Shown here: in pieces, positions 15,990 to 25,587 of the stretch
How the letters are laid out: each line of letters begins with the position of its first letter
Numbering within the stretch: the stretch's first letter is position 1
DNA from: Persebacter sp965221835
GTDB taxonomy: Bacteria > Pseudomonadota > Gammaproteobacteria > Tethybacterales > Persebacteraceae
Direction: 5' to 3'
Assembly: GCA_965221835.1 (NCBI GenBank)
Contig: OZ244916.1
Coordinates: forward strand, 868,001-932,000
DNA length: 64,000 nt
Program-made: the position numbers and the translations under genes
Notes under the pieces: generated by a model
Told to the model about the DNA's origin: nothing
The model's input: the letters and a program-made list of their open reading frames with translations, nothing else
Database searches by the model: none

Positions 15990-18296
15990 TCAGAAACGAT
16001 GCACCGCATTTATCTGAAATCTTCCGCCATTCGCAAAATCTGCCGCATTTTCCCATCTGAATCCCGCAGACGGGCGGATTTGCCAGTTGTTGTAGCGGAA
16101 TTCGCCTTCCAGATTTAATTCGTTTTGCGTTTCGGTTTGTATGCCGAAATCGGATTCTTTCCATTCGGAATGCATCCGGTAAACCGGCGATAAACTCCAA
16201 ACTCCGCCTCGCAAATCCGCCGACAACGACAAATCATAATCGGCAGTTTTGCCCGCAATAGATTCCGAAAATGCCGCCGTCCAAATCTCGCCATTAAACT
16301 TCGCCCCCGATTCGTAATGCAAATCTCCGAATTTTCCGTCCGTATTCGTCTGTCCCGCCGACCAATACAAATCCCATTCTCCTATTTCGTATTTCGCCCG
16401 ACCGCCGAAATGTGCAGAATATCCGCTTTCGCTAAATGCATAACCCGCATCGGGCGAGAACGAAAATGCCCGAACATCGCCGCTGTGGAAATAATGCACA
16501 ATCGCAACCATCCCCAAAATTCCGCCGACAACGCCCGCTACTTTCGCACTTTCTTGTGCGTCGCCCGAACTCTCAACAACCAACAAAAGCCGAGGAACTT
16601 CCAAATCGCCGTAAAATATCTGATTTTCGCCGCCGGCAACAACCACAACAATCAGCCGGTCAGTTTCAACATCAAAACCATCCGGCATCGCCGGAAATCC
16701 CTCGCTGCCGAAAACTTGCAAATCCGCACAATCGGGAACCGCAAAACTATCAGCGGCGGCAGTTCTCCGCATCGCACAACCGTTCGCCGTGTCGCCATTT
16801 TCGGCAATTTGCGGTTGCGATTCTCTTGCGGCGGCAACAGCCGAATCGTTTCGTTCAAGCGGAATCCCGCAAATTTCCGCAACTTCTTGCCGGTTTTCGC
16901 TAAATGCAAATCCCGTTTGCCATCTTGCGTTTTCGCATGAGTCGGCGGTATAAGTCGCCGAAATAAATGCCGCCCCCGCCAAAACTTCGGCGGCAGAAAC
17001 GCAAATACCGCCGCTATTCGCCGGTTCAAAAACTTGCATATTATCGCAATCTTCGGCAGTCCGAGGTTCGCATATTTTATCGGCATCGTTTAACGATTCC
17101 GTTTCGCCGCAAACCGGATTTACGCAAACGCCGTTTTCGGCAGTTTGTTCGCCCTCGCAATCCGAAGTCACAAGCGGACGACATTTGTCGGTTTCGCTAT
17201 CGTCAAAAATCGGCATCGCAACGCCATAAACCGAAAAACATTCCGCATCGCCATCTGCAATTGTCGGCAGACGGCAGTTGCCGGTCGCTATTGCGGCGGA
17301 ATCCATATCGTCAAAAATCGGAAATGCTGCCGGACATTCGCCCATTTCGCCCGCCGCCCGACACATTCCGTCATCGCCTAATATCGGAGTCGCTTCCATA
17401 GATGCACAATCCGATGCGTTTCTTTCGCACATTGTCGGATTTACTCTTGCGGAAAATCCGGTTAGGCAATCGCAGTTGCCGTTGTTTAGTTGCGTTGTTG
17501 TTGTATCGCAACTCGGATTTTCGCAAAGATTATTGACGACGGTTTGAAGTCCGATGCAATCGTTATTTGCGGGCGTGCGAAGGTCGCAAGTAGACGGCGT
17601 ATTTGCTTCATTAAGAAACTCCGTGTTCAGACAATCCGATGCTTGTAATAATCTGCAATTTATTTCGTCATCCGAAATATAACCGGTTGCACATTGAACC
17701 GGTTGAAATCCGAAAGCGTCTCTTGTCAGCGTGTTTGTTTTTTCCCAATTTGATTCAATAAGAAAAAATTGATTTCCGGTTGCTTGCGGGGCATTTGTCG
17801 GGTCGGCGGCAGTCGGTAAAACATCGCCTTCTCCTCCCGCTACAAATAATTCAGTGTTGCCCGCTTTTCTATATGTTCGTACGGAAATGCGAAATTCAAT
17901 GGGTGCACCGGCAATATAGTTATCTCGTAAAATGACAACATCTCCCGCCCTTATTTCTCGTTTTGTGTCAAAGCCCGTGCAAACAGCATCAAATTCCGGC
18001 AAAACAGCGGTTGTTGAAGGCAAATTCCCACCGTCTAATTGCCCGTCGCTTGTTCGTATACATGCAAACGCCAATATATGACTGGTTGCACCTGCAAGAT
18101 CTCTCGAAATTTGCTGAATAGAATTATTAAAATTAAATGATTGCCTTGTCGTACTAAAAGCAATTATATTCTGCGTTCCAATATCGTAAAAAACTCTCGC
18201 ACTTGCGGGAGTCGTAACTTGTGCATTTGCGGATGTTGTAAATCCCGCCGCAAAAAAGACGGCGAAAAGAATGATTTTATTGACTGTGTTTTTCAT
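15990..18296 (-). CDS. Cysteine-rich (EGF-like) surface protein with C-terminal barrel-like domain, paralogue 1
   Basis: This 768-aa exported protein has a Sec signal ending GFTTSANA (about residue 25). A variable domain follows, then a long cysteine-rich middle (about 150-430) of repeating modules such as DC..LQ..VNNLCENPSCD and NGNCDCLTGF, EGF-like in spacing. The conserved second half contains a DRLIVVVVAGGENQIFYGD strand pair, a hydrophobic helix, and about 250 residues of amphipathic strands ending VHRF. The terminal Phe is typical of outer-membrane barrels. Paralogue 2 near 56.5 kb shares the signal, second half and promoter. It may be an adhesin or receptor with cysteine-rich extracellular modules. 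No named family is recognised. Confidence 0.75.
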   Translation of the reverse strand: MKNTVNKIILFAVFFAAGFTTSANAQVTTPASARVFYDIGTQNIIAFSTTRQSFNFNNSIQQISRDLAGATSHILAFACIRTSDGQLDGGNLPSTTAVLPEFDAVCTGFDTKREIRAGDVVILRDNYIAGAPIEFRISVRTYRKAGNTELFVAGGEGDVLPTAADPTNAPQATGNQFFLIESNWEKTNTLTRDAFGFQPVQCATGYISDDEINCRLLQASDCLNTEFLNEANTPSTCDLRTPANNDCIGLQTVVNNLCENPSCDTTTTQLNNGNCDCLTGFSARVNPTMCERNASDCASMEATPILGDDGMCRAAGEMGECPAAFPIFDDMDSAAIATGNCRLPTIADGDAECFSVYGVAMPIFDDSETDKCRPLVTSDCEGEQTAENGVCVNPVCGETESLNDADKICEPRTAEDCDNMQVFEPANSGGICVSAAEVLAGAAFISATYTADSCENARWQTGFAFSENRQEVAEICGIPLERNDSAVAAARESQPQIAENGDTANGCAMRRTAAADSFAVPDCADLQVFGSEGFPAMPDGFDVETDRLIVVVVAGGENQIFYGDLEVPRLLLVVESSGDAQESAKVAGVVGGILGMVAIVHYFHSGDVRAFSFSPDAGYAFSESGYSAHFGGRAKYEIGEWDLYWSAGQTNTDGKFGDLHYESGAKFNGEIWTAAFSESIAGKTADYDLSLSADLRGGVWSLSPVYRMHSEWKESDFGIQTETQNELNLEGEFRYNNWQIRPSAGFRWENAADFANGGRFQINAVHRF

Positions 18297-18329
18297 GGTT
18301 TTGCTCCTCTGATTAAAAATGTCTGCGAA

Positions 18330-18360
18330 AGTATAACACACATTCCGCCCGAATTCGCAA
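18330..18360 (-). promoter_or_regulatory. Promoter of cysteine-rich surface protein gene 1
   Basis: -35 TTGCGA and -10 TATACT are spaced by 19 bp. The sequence through the leader (TTTCGCAGACATTTTTA, then GAGGAGC as ribosome binding site) is nearly identical upstream of paralogue 2 near 58.46 kb, except that the spacer there is 17 bp. Confidence 0.7.
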
Positions 18361-18446
18361 AAAAAACGGGCGGGTTCGGCAAAAAATGCGTAAAATGCTG
18401 AAAAACGGCATTTTTCGGACTTCGGCGGCGAAAAAATATGGTTCTT

Positions 18447-18698
18447 AAAACATTTCGTAGACCTCTTAAAACATTTCCGAGACATCTTAAAACATTTCCG
18501 AGACATCTTAAAACATTTCCGAGACATCTTAAAACATTTCGTAGACCTCGCAAAACATTTCCGAGACATCTTAAAACATTTCGTAGACCTCGCAAAACAT
18601 TTCCGAGACATCTCAAAACATTTCGTAGACCTCGCAAAACATTTCCGAGACATCTCAAAACATTTCGTAGACCTCGCAAAACATTTGCAAGACATCTT
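18447..18698. repeat. Twelve-unit 21-bp tandem repeat with phased A-tracts
   Basis: Twelve head-to-tail units of exactly 21 bp start AAAACATTT. Two unit types (AAAACATTTCCGAGACATCT and AAAACATTTCGTAGACCTCG) alternate in the second half, giving a 42-bp higher order. There are no spacers, so this is not CRISPR. As 21 is divisible by three, several frames stay open through it, producing long but meaningless Lys/Cys/Phe-rich ORFs. It lies just upstream of the surface protein promoter. Confidence 0.9.
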
Positions 18699-18762
18699 AA
18701 AACATTTTGCGGGAATGGAATGAGGGGCGGCGGAAATTTGTCGGCGAAAATCGGCGGGGCGG

Positions 18763-18816
18763 GGCGGAGTAAACTCCGCCGAACTCATTTCGCCCCCGAC
18801 AAATGTCAGGGGCGAG
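18763..18816 (+). repeat. Two-hairpin REP-like element, copy 3
   Basis: GGCGGAGT-AA-ACTCCGCC, a short linker GAACTCATTT, then CGCCCCCGACA-AA-TGTCAGGGGCG. The second palindrome covers the last bases and stop of purA, so it may serve as the purA terminator or as 3' mRNA protection. Confidence 0.8.
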
Positions 18817-20071
18817 AATTGGGTGAAAAAGGATGGCGGCGGATGATGGTGTCGGGGCGGGATGGACCGGTGGAAATGACATCTACGGAAACGCCGAGTA
18901 ATTCTTCAATTCGCCCGATATAACGCCGTGCGGCGGGCGGTAAATCGGAATCGGTACGCAGTCCTGCAGTGCGAGTTTTCCAGCCGGGTAAGGTTTCGTA
19001 ATGCGGACGGCAACGCAACAATGCTGTCGGGTCGGCGGGCGGCATTGCGATAGTTTGACCGTCCGAATCGTAGTTGACGCATAACGGAATTTCGGCAAAA
19101 TCATCCAGCACATCCAGTTTTGTCAGGGCGATTCGGCGGCAACCGGAAACCAACAATGCCCGCCGCAACATCGGAATATCCAGCCAGCCGCAACGGCGGA
19201 GTCGTCCGGTTGTTGCGCCCGTTTCTTCGCCGATTTGTGCGAGACGAACGCCGTTTTCGCAATGTAATTCGGTCGGAAATGGACCGTTGCCGACACGGGT
19301 TGCGTATGCTTTGCTGATTCCTAAAACGACCGGCGATAAATCCGCCCCCAATCCTGCCGCCGCCGCCGAAGGCAAGCAATGGGCGGAAGTGACATGCGGA
19401 TAGGTACCGCAATCAATATCTAACATAACGCCTTGTGCCCCTTCTAATAATATATTTTCGGCGGCGGCAGATAGCATTTCGCCGATATTTTTGCAGATGA
19501 AGGGGTGCAATTTTTTGGCTTGTTGTTGCAGCGATTGCCACAAAGAATCGGCATTTTGCGGTATGCCGGTATGGGCGGCGTATAAATCGGCGACTGATTG
19601 CAGTTTGTCGAATCCGCTGCCGTTGTATAAATCGTATAGGCGAATTGCACGGCGGGCGGTGCGGTCTTCGTGTGCGGGTCCGATTCCTCGCAAAGTTGTG
19701 CCGATTGCGGCGTGCGATTCTCGTTGTCGGTCAAGCGTTTCGTGATACGGCAAAACGAGTGCTGCCGAATCGGAAATAAACAGGCGATTTTGCAAAACGA
19801 TTCCCGCCGATTCAATTTCTGCCATTTCGTGCAGAAGGGCGGCGGGCGAAATGACGACTCCGCCGCCGATGTAGCATTTTGTTTGCGGATGGAGAATGCC
19901 GCAGGGCAAAAGATGCAGGGCGAATTTTTTGCCGTCTGACACGAGAGTGTGTCCGGCGTTGTGTCCGCCTTGGAATCGGGCGACATGACCGGCGGAAGCG
20001 GCAAGCCAGTCCACGATTTTTCCTTTGCCTTCGTCGCCCCATTGCAATCCGACAACTGTCAACGCGTTCAT
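18806..20071 (-). CDS. purA: Adenylosuccinate synthetase
   Basis: This 421-aa enzyme couples GTP hydrolysis to IMP and aspartate, making adenylosuccinate for AMP synthesis. The N terminus has the GTP loop GLQWGDEGKGKIVDWLA, then GGHNAGHTLV and the IMP region. The C-terminal segment YETLPGW is present. The start is set at the third possible Met because it overlaps the hisZ stop (ATGA) and gives the normal N terminus. hisZ-purA is a common beta/gammaproteobacterial pair. Confidence 0.96.
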   Translation of the reverse strand: MNALTVVGLQWGDEGKGKIVDWLAASAGHVARFQGGHNAGHTLVSDGKKFALHLLPCGILHPQTKCYIGGGVVISPAALLHEMAEIESAGIVLQNRLFISDSAALVLPYHETLDRQRESHAAIGTTLRGIGPAHEDRTARRAIRLYDLYNGSGFDKLQSVADLYAAHTGIPQNADSLWQSLQQQAKKLHPFICKNIGEMLSAAAENILLEGAQGVMLDIDCGTYPHVTSAHCLPSAAAAGLGADLSPVVLGISKAYATRVGNGPFPTELHCENGVRLAQIGEETGATTGRLRRCGWLDIPMLRRALLVSGCRRIALTKLDVLDDFAEIPLCVNYDSDGQTIAMPPADPTALLRCRPHYETLPGWKTRTAGLRTDSDLPPAARRYIGRIEELLGVSVDVISTGPSRPDTIIRRHPFSPNSRP

Positions 20072-21144
20072 TTTTCGCATATTTTCCATTTGTTGCCGAT
20101 TTTTTTGAGTACGGGCGGGGATGCGGCGGCGGCGACAAAACGCAAGCGGCGGTTTTGTTGTCGTAACGATTCAACGGCGGCACACCATTCCGGGTCTTGC
20201 GGATGCGGGATGCATTTTATGGCGGCGGGATTTTCGGGCGGCGATAGACGGGCGACAACTTCTCGTAAATCGGTGCTAAATCCGACTGCCGGACGGAATC
20301 CCGGGCGGTCGTATCGTCCGCCGCATGCGGCAATAAAATCGCTGCCGTACATGCTGAAAACCATTCCGGTGTGATAGCCGTAGCCGCCGATTTCGCCGAA
20401 ATTGATATTAATATCCAAATCTTCCGCCCGCAACATTGCGGCAACTTCGTCCAATTCGTTCAGCATTTTTTCGCCGCCGGCGTTTATGACGATTTGACGG
20501 GATTGTGTGCTGCCGGGATTATCCAGCAACATCGCCAGCGGGCGGGCGGCATCACCCGCTTGTTCGCACAAAACTGCAATATCTCGGCGGGCGATATGAC
20601 GGTATAAAACTGCACGGCGGGCGGGCGGAAATTGTGCCAGCAATAAATTGATGATTCCGGCATGTCCGATATCGGCGGCGATTTCGGCAACGCCCGCCGA
20701 TTTGAGTGCGCCCGCTGCCAGCCGGATAACTTCCCATTCTGCCATCGGCGGCGGGAGATTGAAAATTTCCGCACCGAGTTGCATTATTTCTCGTCCTTTC
20801 CACGGTTGCGGCGGGCGGGTGCGCAATGCCGGACCGCAATAACACAATCGGCGGGGGGAATCGCCGCCGAGAACGGCGTCAAATCGGGCTGTTTGCGGGG
20901 TATGGTCGGCACGAATGCCGAGAATCCGCCCCGACATTGTGTCGGTCATCTTAAAAATATCCAATTGCAAATCTTCGTCTTCGGCGGCGAGATTTTCGGC
21001 GTATTCTGCCAGGGCGGGCATATACAACGCATAATCGTGTGCGCACAAAAAATCTAATGTCGTGCGGCGGGCGTTTTCCAGACGGGCGGCAGCGGGCGGC
21101 GAAAGGTCGGAAATATGGTCGGGCAAGCGGAAAAATTTCGTCAT
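20068..21144 (-). CDS. hisZ: ATP phosphoribosyltransferase regulatory subunit
   Basis: This 358-aa class II aaRS-like paralogue acts with short-form HisG in the first step of histidine synthesis. Motif 2-like text (MSGRILGIRADHTPQTARF) and the LCYCGPALRT region match HisZ. The C-terminal EIGGYGYHTGMVFSMYG and CGGRYD are also present, but catalytic HisRS features and an anticodon domain are absent. A TATAAT six bases before this ATG favours it over an upstream one. It is divergent from mreB and coupled to purA. Confidence 0.93.
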   Translation of the reverse strand: MTKFFRLPDHISDLSPPAAARLENARRTTLDFLCAHDYALYMPALAEYAENLAAEDEDLQLDIFKMTDTMSGRILGIRADHTPQTARFDAVLGGDSPRRLCYCGPALRTRPPQPWKGREIMQLGAEIFNLPPPMAEWEVIRLAAGALKSAGVAEIAADIGHAGIINLLLAQFPPARRAVLYRHIARRDIAVLCEQAGDAARPLAMLLDNPGSTQSRQIVINAGGEKMLNELDEVAAMLRAEDLDININFGEIGGYGYHTGMVFSMYGSDFIAACGGRYDRPGFRPAVGFSTDLREVVARLSPPENPAAIKCIPHPQDPEWCAAVESLRQQNRRLRFVAAAASPPVLKKIGNKWKICEK

Positions 21145-21150
21145 TGCATA

Positions 21151-21156
21151 ATTATA
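21151..21156 (-). promoter_or_regulatory. -10 box TATAAT, six bases from hisZ ATG
   Basis: On the minus strand TATAAT-TATGCA-ATG. No ribosome binding site fits between the expected transcription start and the ATG, so a leaderless mRNA is likely. The -35 region is weak. Confidence 0.55.
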
Positions 21157-21239
21157 CAATCACGGCGGGGCGAAAATCGTGTACAATCGCATATTACGAT
21201 TGCTATGCGCAGGGGCGCAGGCGAAAACGGAGAAAAAAA

Positions 21240-22280
21240 ATGTTCAAACTATTTCGGCAATGGATGTCTGTGGATATGGCGATAGACCTCGGTACTGCCA
21301 ACACGATTATTTATGTCACACGACAAGGAATCGTTCTCAACGAACCTTCCGTTGTTGCGGTGGATATACGCGGAAATCAACCGCAAATTTTGGATGTCGG
21401 GCAAAGTGCCAAACAAATGCTCGGGCGGGCACCGGGCAATATCAAAGTCATCCGCCCGATGAAAGACGGCGTTATTGCCGATTATCGCATCACAGAACAG
21501 ATGCTCAATCATTTCATCAAAAAAGTGCATGGGGCGAAGTTTCTCACCCCCGGGCCGCGTATTGTGATTTGCGTGCCGACTTCTTCTACGCCGGTTGACC
21601 GCCGTGCGATTCGCGAATCGGTGCTTGCCGCCGGGGCGACAAAAGTATATTTGATAGAAGAACCGATGGCGGCGGCACTCGGTTGCGAGTTGCCGGTCAA
21701 CGAACCGGTTGGTTCTATGGTGTTGGATATCGGCGGCGGCACGGCGGAAATCGGCGTTATTTCTCTCGGCGGAATGGTATACAGCCGTTCGTTGCCGGTC
21801 GGCGGCGACAAAATTGATATGGCGATAATAGATTACATTCGCCACAAATTCGGAATTGCCATCGGCGAATCCACCAGCGAACGGGTCAAAAAACAAATTG
21901 CGGTCGCCCATCAATCGCTTTTTGCCACCGAAAAAAAAGAAGTGCGGGTAAGCGGACAAAAAGTTGCAGAAGGCGTACCGCGCAAATTTACATTAAGTTC
22001 CGAAGATATTTACGAAGCGATTTCGCCGTGCGTGGACGAAATTGTGAAAGCGGTGCGGGTTGCATTAGAAAATGTGCCGCCGGAGTTATCTTCCGACATT
22101 TCCGAACGCGGAATGGCATTGACCGGCGGCGGTGCGCTAATTCCCGGACTCAATTTGCGCGTAGAAGAAGAAACGGGCGTGCCGGTCAAACTTGCCGAAG
22201 ATCCGCTGACATGCGTTGCGCGTGGTTGCGGCGTGTCGTTGCAATATCTGGACCGGAACATACTTTCCGTTTTCGCCTGA
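21240..22280 (+). CDS. mreB: Rod-shape actin homologue MreB
   Basis: This 346-aa bacterial actin organises the elongasome under the inner membrane. It has phosphate-1 AIDLGTANT, phosphate-2 VLDIGGGTAEIGV, connecting motif EEPMAAALG and adenosine motif ALTGGGALIPG. The N-terminal FKLFRQW is the likely amphipathic membrane-binding helix. CGGAGAAAAAAA before the ATG fixes the start. It is first in a run continuing through mreC, mreD, mrdA, rodA and rlpA. Confidence 0.98.
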   Translation: MFKLFRQWMSVDMAIDLGTANTIIYVTRQGIVLNEPSVVAVDIRGNQPQILDVGQSAKQMLGRAPGNIKVIRPMKDGVIADYRITEQMLNHFIKKVHGAKFLTPGPRIVICVPTSSTPVDRRAIRESVLAAGATKVYLIEEPMAAALGCELPVNEPVGSMVLDIGGGTAEIGVISLGGMVYSRSLPVGGDKIDMAIIDYIRHKFGIAIGESTSERVKKQIAVAHQSLFATEKKEVRVSGQKVAEGVPRKFTLSSEDIYEAISPCVDEIVKAVRVALENVPPELSSDISERGMALTGGGALIPGLNLRVEEETGVPVKLAEDPLTCVARGCGVSLQYLDRNILSVFA

Positions 22281-22317
22281 TGTCGGTTGCGGCGCGGTCT
22301 CCGGCGCGTTCCGCATA

Positions 22318-23124
22318 ATGGCGGACCGTACCGATTTTTTGCGTTTTTTGGCGGCGGTGTTGTTTTCCGCTTCCTTGACAATCGCCGATTTGGAACTGCG
22401 TCTTTTTGATCCATTGCGCGGCGGAATGTCGCTGGTGTTGTCGCCGTTTCGCTATGCGGGCGCATTGCCGGGGCGCGTAACCGAAGGCATACACAACTAT
22501 TTCACTACGCGTACGCATTTATTGAACGAAAAACGCCGGCTGGAAGAACAACTTTTGCAGCAATCCGTCCGCATCAGTTCTTTGGATTTTTTCATCACCC
22601 AAAACGACGAGTTGCGTACTTTGCTTAAATTAAAAGAACGGCTTTCGGGTCGCTGGATTGCCGCCGATGTGCGACAGGAAACTTCGCAATTGCAGCAAGA
22701 CAGAATTTATCTGAATCGCGGAGTCGGCGATGGCGTTTTGCCGGGAATGACGGTGGTGGACGAACTCGGAATCGTGGGGCAGATTGTGCGTGCCGCCGCC
22801 GATGGCAGCGCGGTCAATTTGCTAATCAATCCGAAACAATGGATTACCGCGCGCGTACGTCGCACCGGTCAACTTGCGATTGTTCGCGGAGTTGGCGGTG
22901 CGATGGAAATTTTTTCGTTGCCCGGCAACTCCGATTTGCGATTGGGCGATGAACTGATTGCGGACGGCGGCGTTTTTCCGGAAGGGTATCCGATTGGAAC
23001 GGTTGACGACATTTCGCGCGGAGTGCGTTATTTGGATGCGTCTGTGCGTCCGGCATCCAGTTTTTACGGGCGGCGTACTTTGCTGGTATATGCAGAAGGA
23101 AATCCGGAGGCGGAGGCGCAATAA
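22318..23124 (+). CDS. mreC: Rod-shape-determining protein MreC
   Basis: This 268-aa bitopic inner-membrane scaffold has a transmembrane helix (about 10-25), a periplasmic coiled coil (about 62-100, TRTHLLNEKRRLEEQLLQQ) and the beta-domain with YLNRGVGDGVLPGMTVVDE and GIVGQIV. It links MreB to PBP2/RodA. The ATG is the first usable start in frame, 37 nt after mreB. The stop overlaps the mreD ATG (TAATG). Confidence 0.94.
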   Translation: MADRTDFLRFLAAVLFSASLTIADLELRLFDPLRGGMSLVLSPFRYAGALPGRVTEGIHNYFTTRTHLLNEKRRLEEQLLQQSVRISSLDFFITQNDELRTLLKLKERLSGRWIAADVRQETSQLQQDRIYLNRGVGDGVLPGMTVVDELGIVGQIVRAAADGSAVNLLINPKQWITARVRRTGQLAIVRGVGGAMEIFSLPGNSDLRLGDELIADGGVFPEGYPIGTVDDISRGVRYLDASVRPASSFYGRRTLLVYAEGNPEAEAQ

Positions 23125-23657
23125 TGGCGCGTTTTGCGCCCGGCTGGGATGTTGAATCGCGGCGGCATTCGCTTTCGCTGGTCGGTGCGACATTTTTTAT
23201 CGCGCTATCGCTGGAGTTTTTGCCGTGGCCGGGATGGTTGTTGCAAGTCAAACCGCTGTTTCCCGATTTGGCGTTGGTCTATTGGGTAATTTATCGCCCG
23301 CAAACCGTCAATTATTGCGCGGCGGTGGTACTCGGCGTGTTGATGGATTTGGCGGGACAATTGCCGCTGGGATTTACCGCATTGTCGTATTCGCTGATTG
23401 TTTTTTTGGCAAACCGGATGCGCGGACGGTTTTCGTTGTTGGGACCGTTCGGACAAGCGACTCATGTTTTATTTGTGTTGTGTTGCGGGCAGACCGTGCT
23501 GATTTTTCTTAAAGTGTGGGAGGCGGGAGATTGGTTGCAACTCGGCGACCAATTTGGTTGGCGGGTTTTTATGCCGTCTGCGGTTGCCGCTTGTGTGTGG
23601 TTATTTTTGCCTTTGCTGATGCGCCGTTTGTCGGCGGTCGCCCGCCGTGATGAATGA
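23124..23657 (+). CDS. mreD: Rod-shape-determining protein MreD
   Basis: This 177-aa inner-membrane protein has five or six hydrophobic helices. The segment LEFLPWPGWLLQVKPLFPDL followed by ALVYWVIYRP is typical of MreD, as is the later GVLMDLAGQLPLG. It is part of the elongasome with MreC and PBP2. It overlaps mreC by one base and mrdA by 8 nt. Confidence 0.93.
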   Translation: MARFAPGWDVESRRHSLSLVGATFFIALSLEFLPWPGWLLQVKPLFPDLALVYWVIYRPQTVNYCAAVVLGVLMDLAGQLPLGFTALSYSLIVFLANRMRGRFSLLGPFGQATHVLFVLCCGQTVLIFLKVWEAGDWLQLGDQFGWRVFMPSAVAACVWLFLPLLMRRLSAVARRDE

Positions 23658-25587
23658 CCGCACACCGCCGCCGCACGGACGGTTATGGTTTTTTGCGTTG
23701 CTGGTGGCGGCGGCGGTTGTGATGTTGGCGTTGCGCTGGCACAATTTGCAAGTAGACAGATTTTCGCATTATTCGCAACTTGCACACGACAATCAGTTGG
23801 CGGTATTGCCGGTAGAACCGCCGCGCGGTTTGATTTACGACCGCAACGGCGAAACATTGGCGATAAACGAAACGGTATATTCGCTGCATGTCGTTTCCGA
23901 TTTCGCTGCCAAAGTACTGGGCAATTTAGATTCGTTGCGGCAGGTGATTCCTGTGCCTGATGCAGTCGTCCAAAAACTCGTAGAAGCGAAAAACAGTTCA
24001 ACTTACAGCGGCGTCATCGCATTGCGCGAACGGCTGGACGAACAAGAAATTACAAATTTTTTGGATTGGCAGTTTTTGTTTCCCGAAATTGTGCTGGAAT
24101 CGGAACTGGTACGCCGCTATCCGTTCGGCGATTCTACGGGGCATGTTATCGGGCATGTCGGGCGATTGAACGAAAAAGACAAACAAAAATTGAAAAGCGC
24201 CGGGGCGGCGGACGATTATCTCGGCACAAAGTTTATCGGCAAAACCGGCGTGGAATTGATTTATGAAAAATTGTTGCGCGGTGAGTTGGGTGCGCAAGAA
24301 GCACAAGTAGACGCGCACGGACGAATCAACGCGCGCGCATTGCGCAAAAATCCGAGACGGGGCGCCGATTTGTATTTGACTCTGGATATGCGTTTGCAGC
24401 GTCTCGCCGAATCGTTGTTGAACGGCGATGCCGGTGCGGTCGTGATGATGGATGTGGAAAACGGCGAGTTGCTGGCATTGGCGAGCAGCCCGCGTTTTGA
24501 TGTCAACAAATTTGTATTTGGAATTTCCACGGCGCATTGGCGTGAATTGAACGCTTCCGAACAAAAACCGTTAATTCATCGGGCGGTATACGGTCAATAC
24601 GCCCCCGGTTCCACTATCAAACCATTTCTGGCGTTGGCGGCATTGCAAAACGGTTGGCGGGACGAAAAATATATTTATCATTCGCGCGGATTTTTCCGTC
24701 TCGGACAACACCGCTTTCACGACTGGAAAGAAGGCGGACACGGGCGGGTGGATGTCGCCCGTTCCATCATTCGTTCGGTCAATACTTTTTATTACGAACT
24801 CGCGCACGAAATCGGAATGGAAAAAATGTTTGCGGGACTTTCGCCGTTCGGTTTCGGTGTCGCTACCGGCGTGGATGTGGACAACGAAAAAGGCGGCGTT
24901 TTGCCCACCCCCGAATGGAAAGAAAAAGTATACGATGAAGAATGGTTTCCGGGCGAGACGGTATCCGCCGGAGTCGGACAAGGGTATGTGCAAGTAACGC
25001 CGTTGCAGATGGCGGTAGCGGCGGGCATGATCGCTAACGGCGGGCGAAAGTTGCGACCGTATTTGCGGCGGGGACGCGCAGCAGATGCCGTGAATAACGA
25101 TTATTCGCCCGCGCATTTAAATTTAATTCGCGATGCGATGGCGGCGGTAACGCGCCCCGGCGGCACCGCCCCCGCTGTCGGACAAGGCGCGAAATATGGA
25201 ATCGCCGGCAAAACCGGCACCGCACAAGTATCGCGTTTGCGTTATGATTCTGAAGGGCAGCGAATCAAAAATGATGAGTTGCCGAAAAAACTCAGAGATC
25301 ATGCATGGTTTGTCGGTTATGCACCGACCGAAAATCCGCGCGTTGCAATTGTCGTTATGGTGGAAAACGGCGGCAGCGGCGGCAAAGCGGCGGGACCGAT
25401 AGCGCGCAAAATGACGGACGAATATGTTTCAATTTATTTGCCGGACGCAACTTTGCCGCCGCCGGATTCGTCGCCGGATTCGCCGATTGATTCGCCGCCG
25501 GATTCTTCGCCGGATTCGCCGATTATCGCGGCGACGGTGGCGGTGACGGTATCGCAAATTGAGGAAAACGATGTTCGCGCCCGATAA
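23650..25587 (+). CDS. mrdA: Penicillin-binding protein 2 (elongation transpeptidase)
   Basis: This 645-aa class B PBP cross-links peptidoglycan in the elongasome. It has an N-terminal helix (about 12-28), a pedestal domain with VEPPRGLIYDRNGE, and a transpeptidase domain with Ser321-Thr-Ile-Lys324, Ser376-Val-Asn378 and Lys521-Thr-Gly-Thr. The last 40 residues are an odd Pro/Asp/Ser tail made of PDS repeats (PPPDSSPDSPIDSPPDSSP) not usual in PBP2. It overlaps mreD; a GTG one codon upstream is a less likely start. Confidence 0.97.
   Translation: MNDRTPPPHGRLWFFALLVAAAVVMLALRWHNLQVDRFSHYSQLAHDNQLAVLPVEPPRGLIYDRNGETLAINETVYSLHVVSDFAAKVLGNLDSLRQVIPVPDAVVQKLVEAKNSSTYSGVIALRERLDEQEITNFLDWQFLFPEIVLESELVRRYPFGDSTGHVIGHVGRLNEKDKQKLKSAGAADDYLGTKFIGKTGVELIYEKLLRGELGAQEAQVDAHGRINARALRKNPRRGADLYLTLDMRLQRLAESLLNGDAGAVVMMDVENGELLALASSPRFDVNKFVFGISTAHWRELNASEQKPLIHRAVYGQYAPGSTIKPFLALAALQNGWRDEKYIYHSRGFFRLGQHRFHDWKEGGHGRVDVARSIIRSVNTFYYELAHEIGMEKMFAGLSPFGFGVATGVDVDNEKGGVLPTPEWKEKVYDEEWFPGETVSAGVGQGYVQVTPLQMAVAAGMIANGGRKLRPYLRRGRAADAVNNDYSPAHLNLIRDAMAAVTRPGGTAPAVGQGAKYGIAGKTGTAQVSRLRYDSEGQRIKNDELPKKLRDHAWFVGYAPTENPRVAIVVMVENGGSGGKAAGPIARKMTDEYVSIYLPDATLPPPDSSPDSPIDSPPDSSPDSPIIAATVAVTVSQIEENDVRAR

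Noticed and set aside
18447..18698. Possible CRISPR array
   Set aside because: Units are contiguous with no unique spacers, and no cas genes are in the window.
18438..18923. 161-codon plus-strand ORF and the minus-strand extension rich in KCF/KTF
   Set aside because: The 21-bp period keeps all these frames open. No start signal or domain is visible, and the real gene starts at its signal peptide at 18,296.
21182..21187. TACAAT as a leaderless start for mreB
   Set aside because: mreB has a clear GGAG ribosome binding site and its ATG is over 50 bp downstream.
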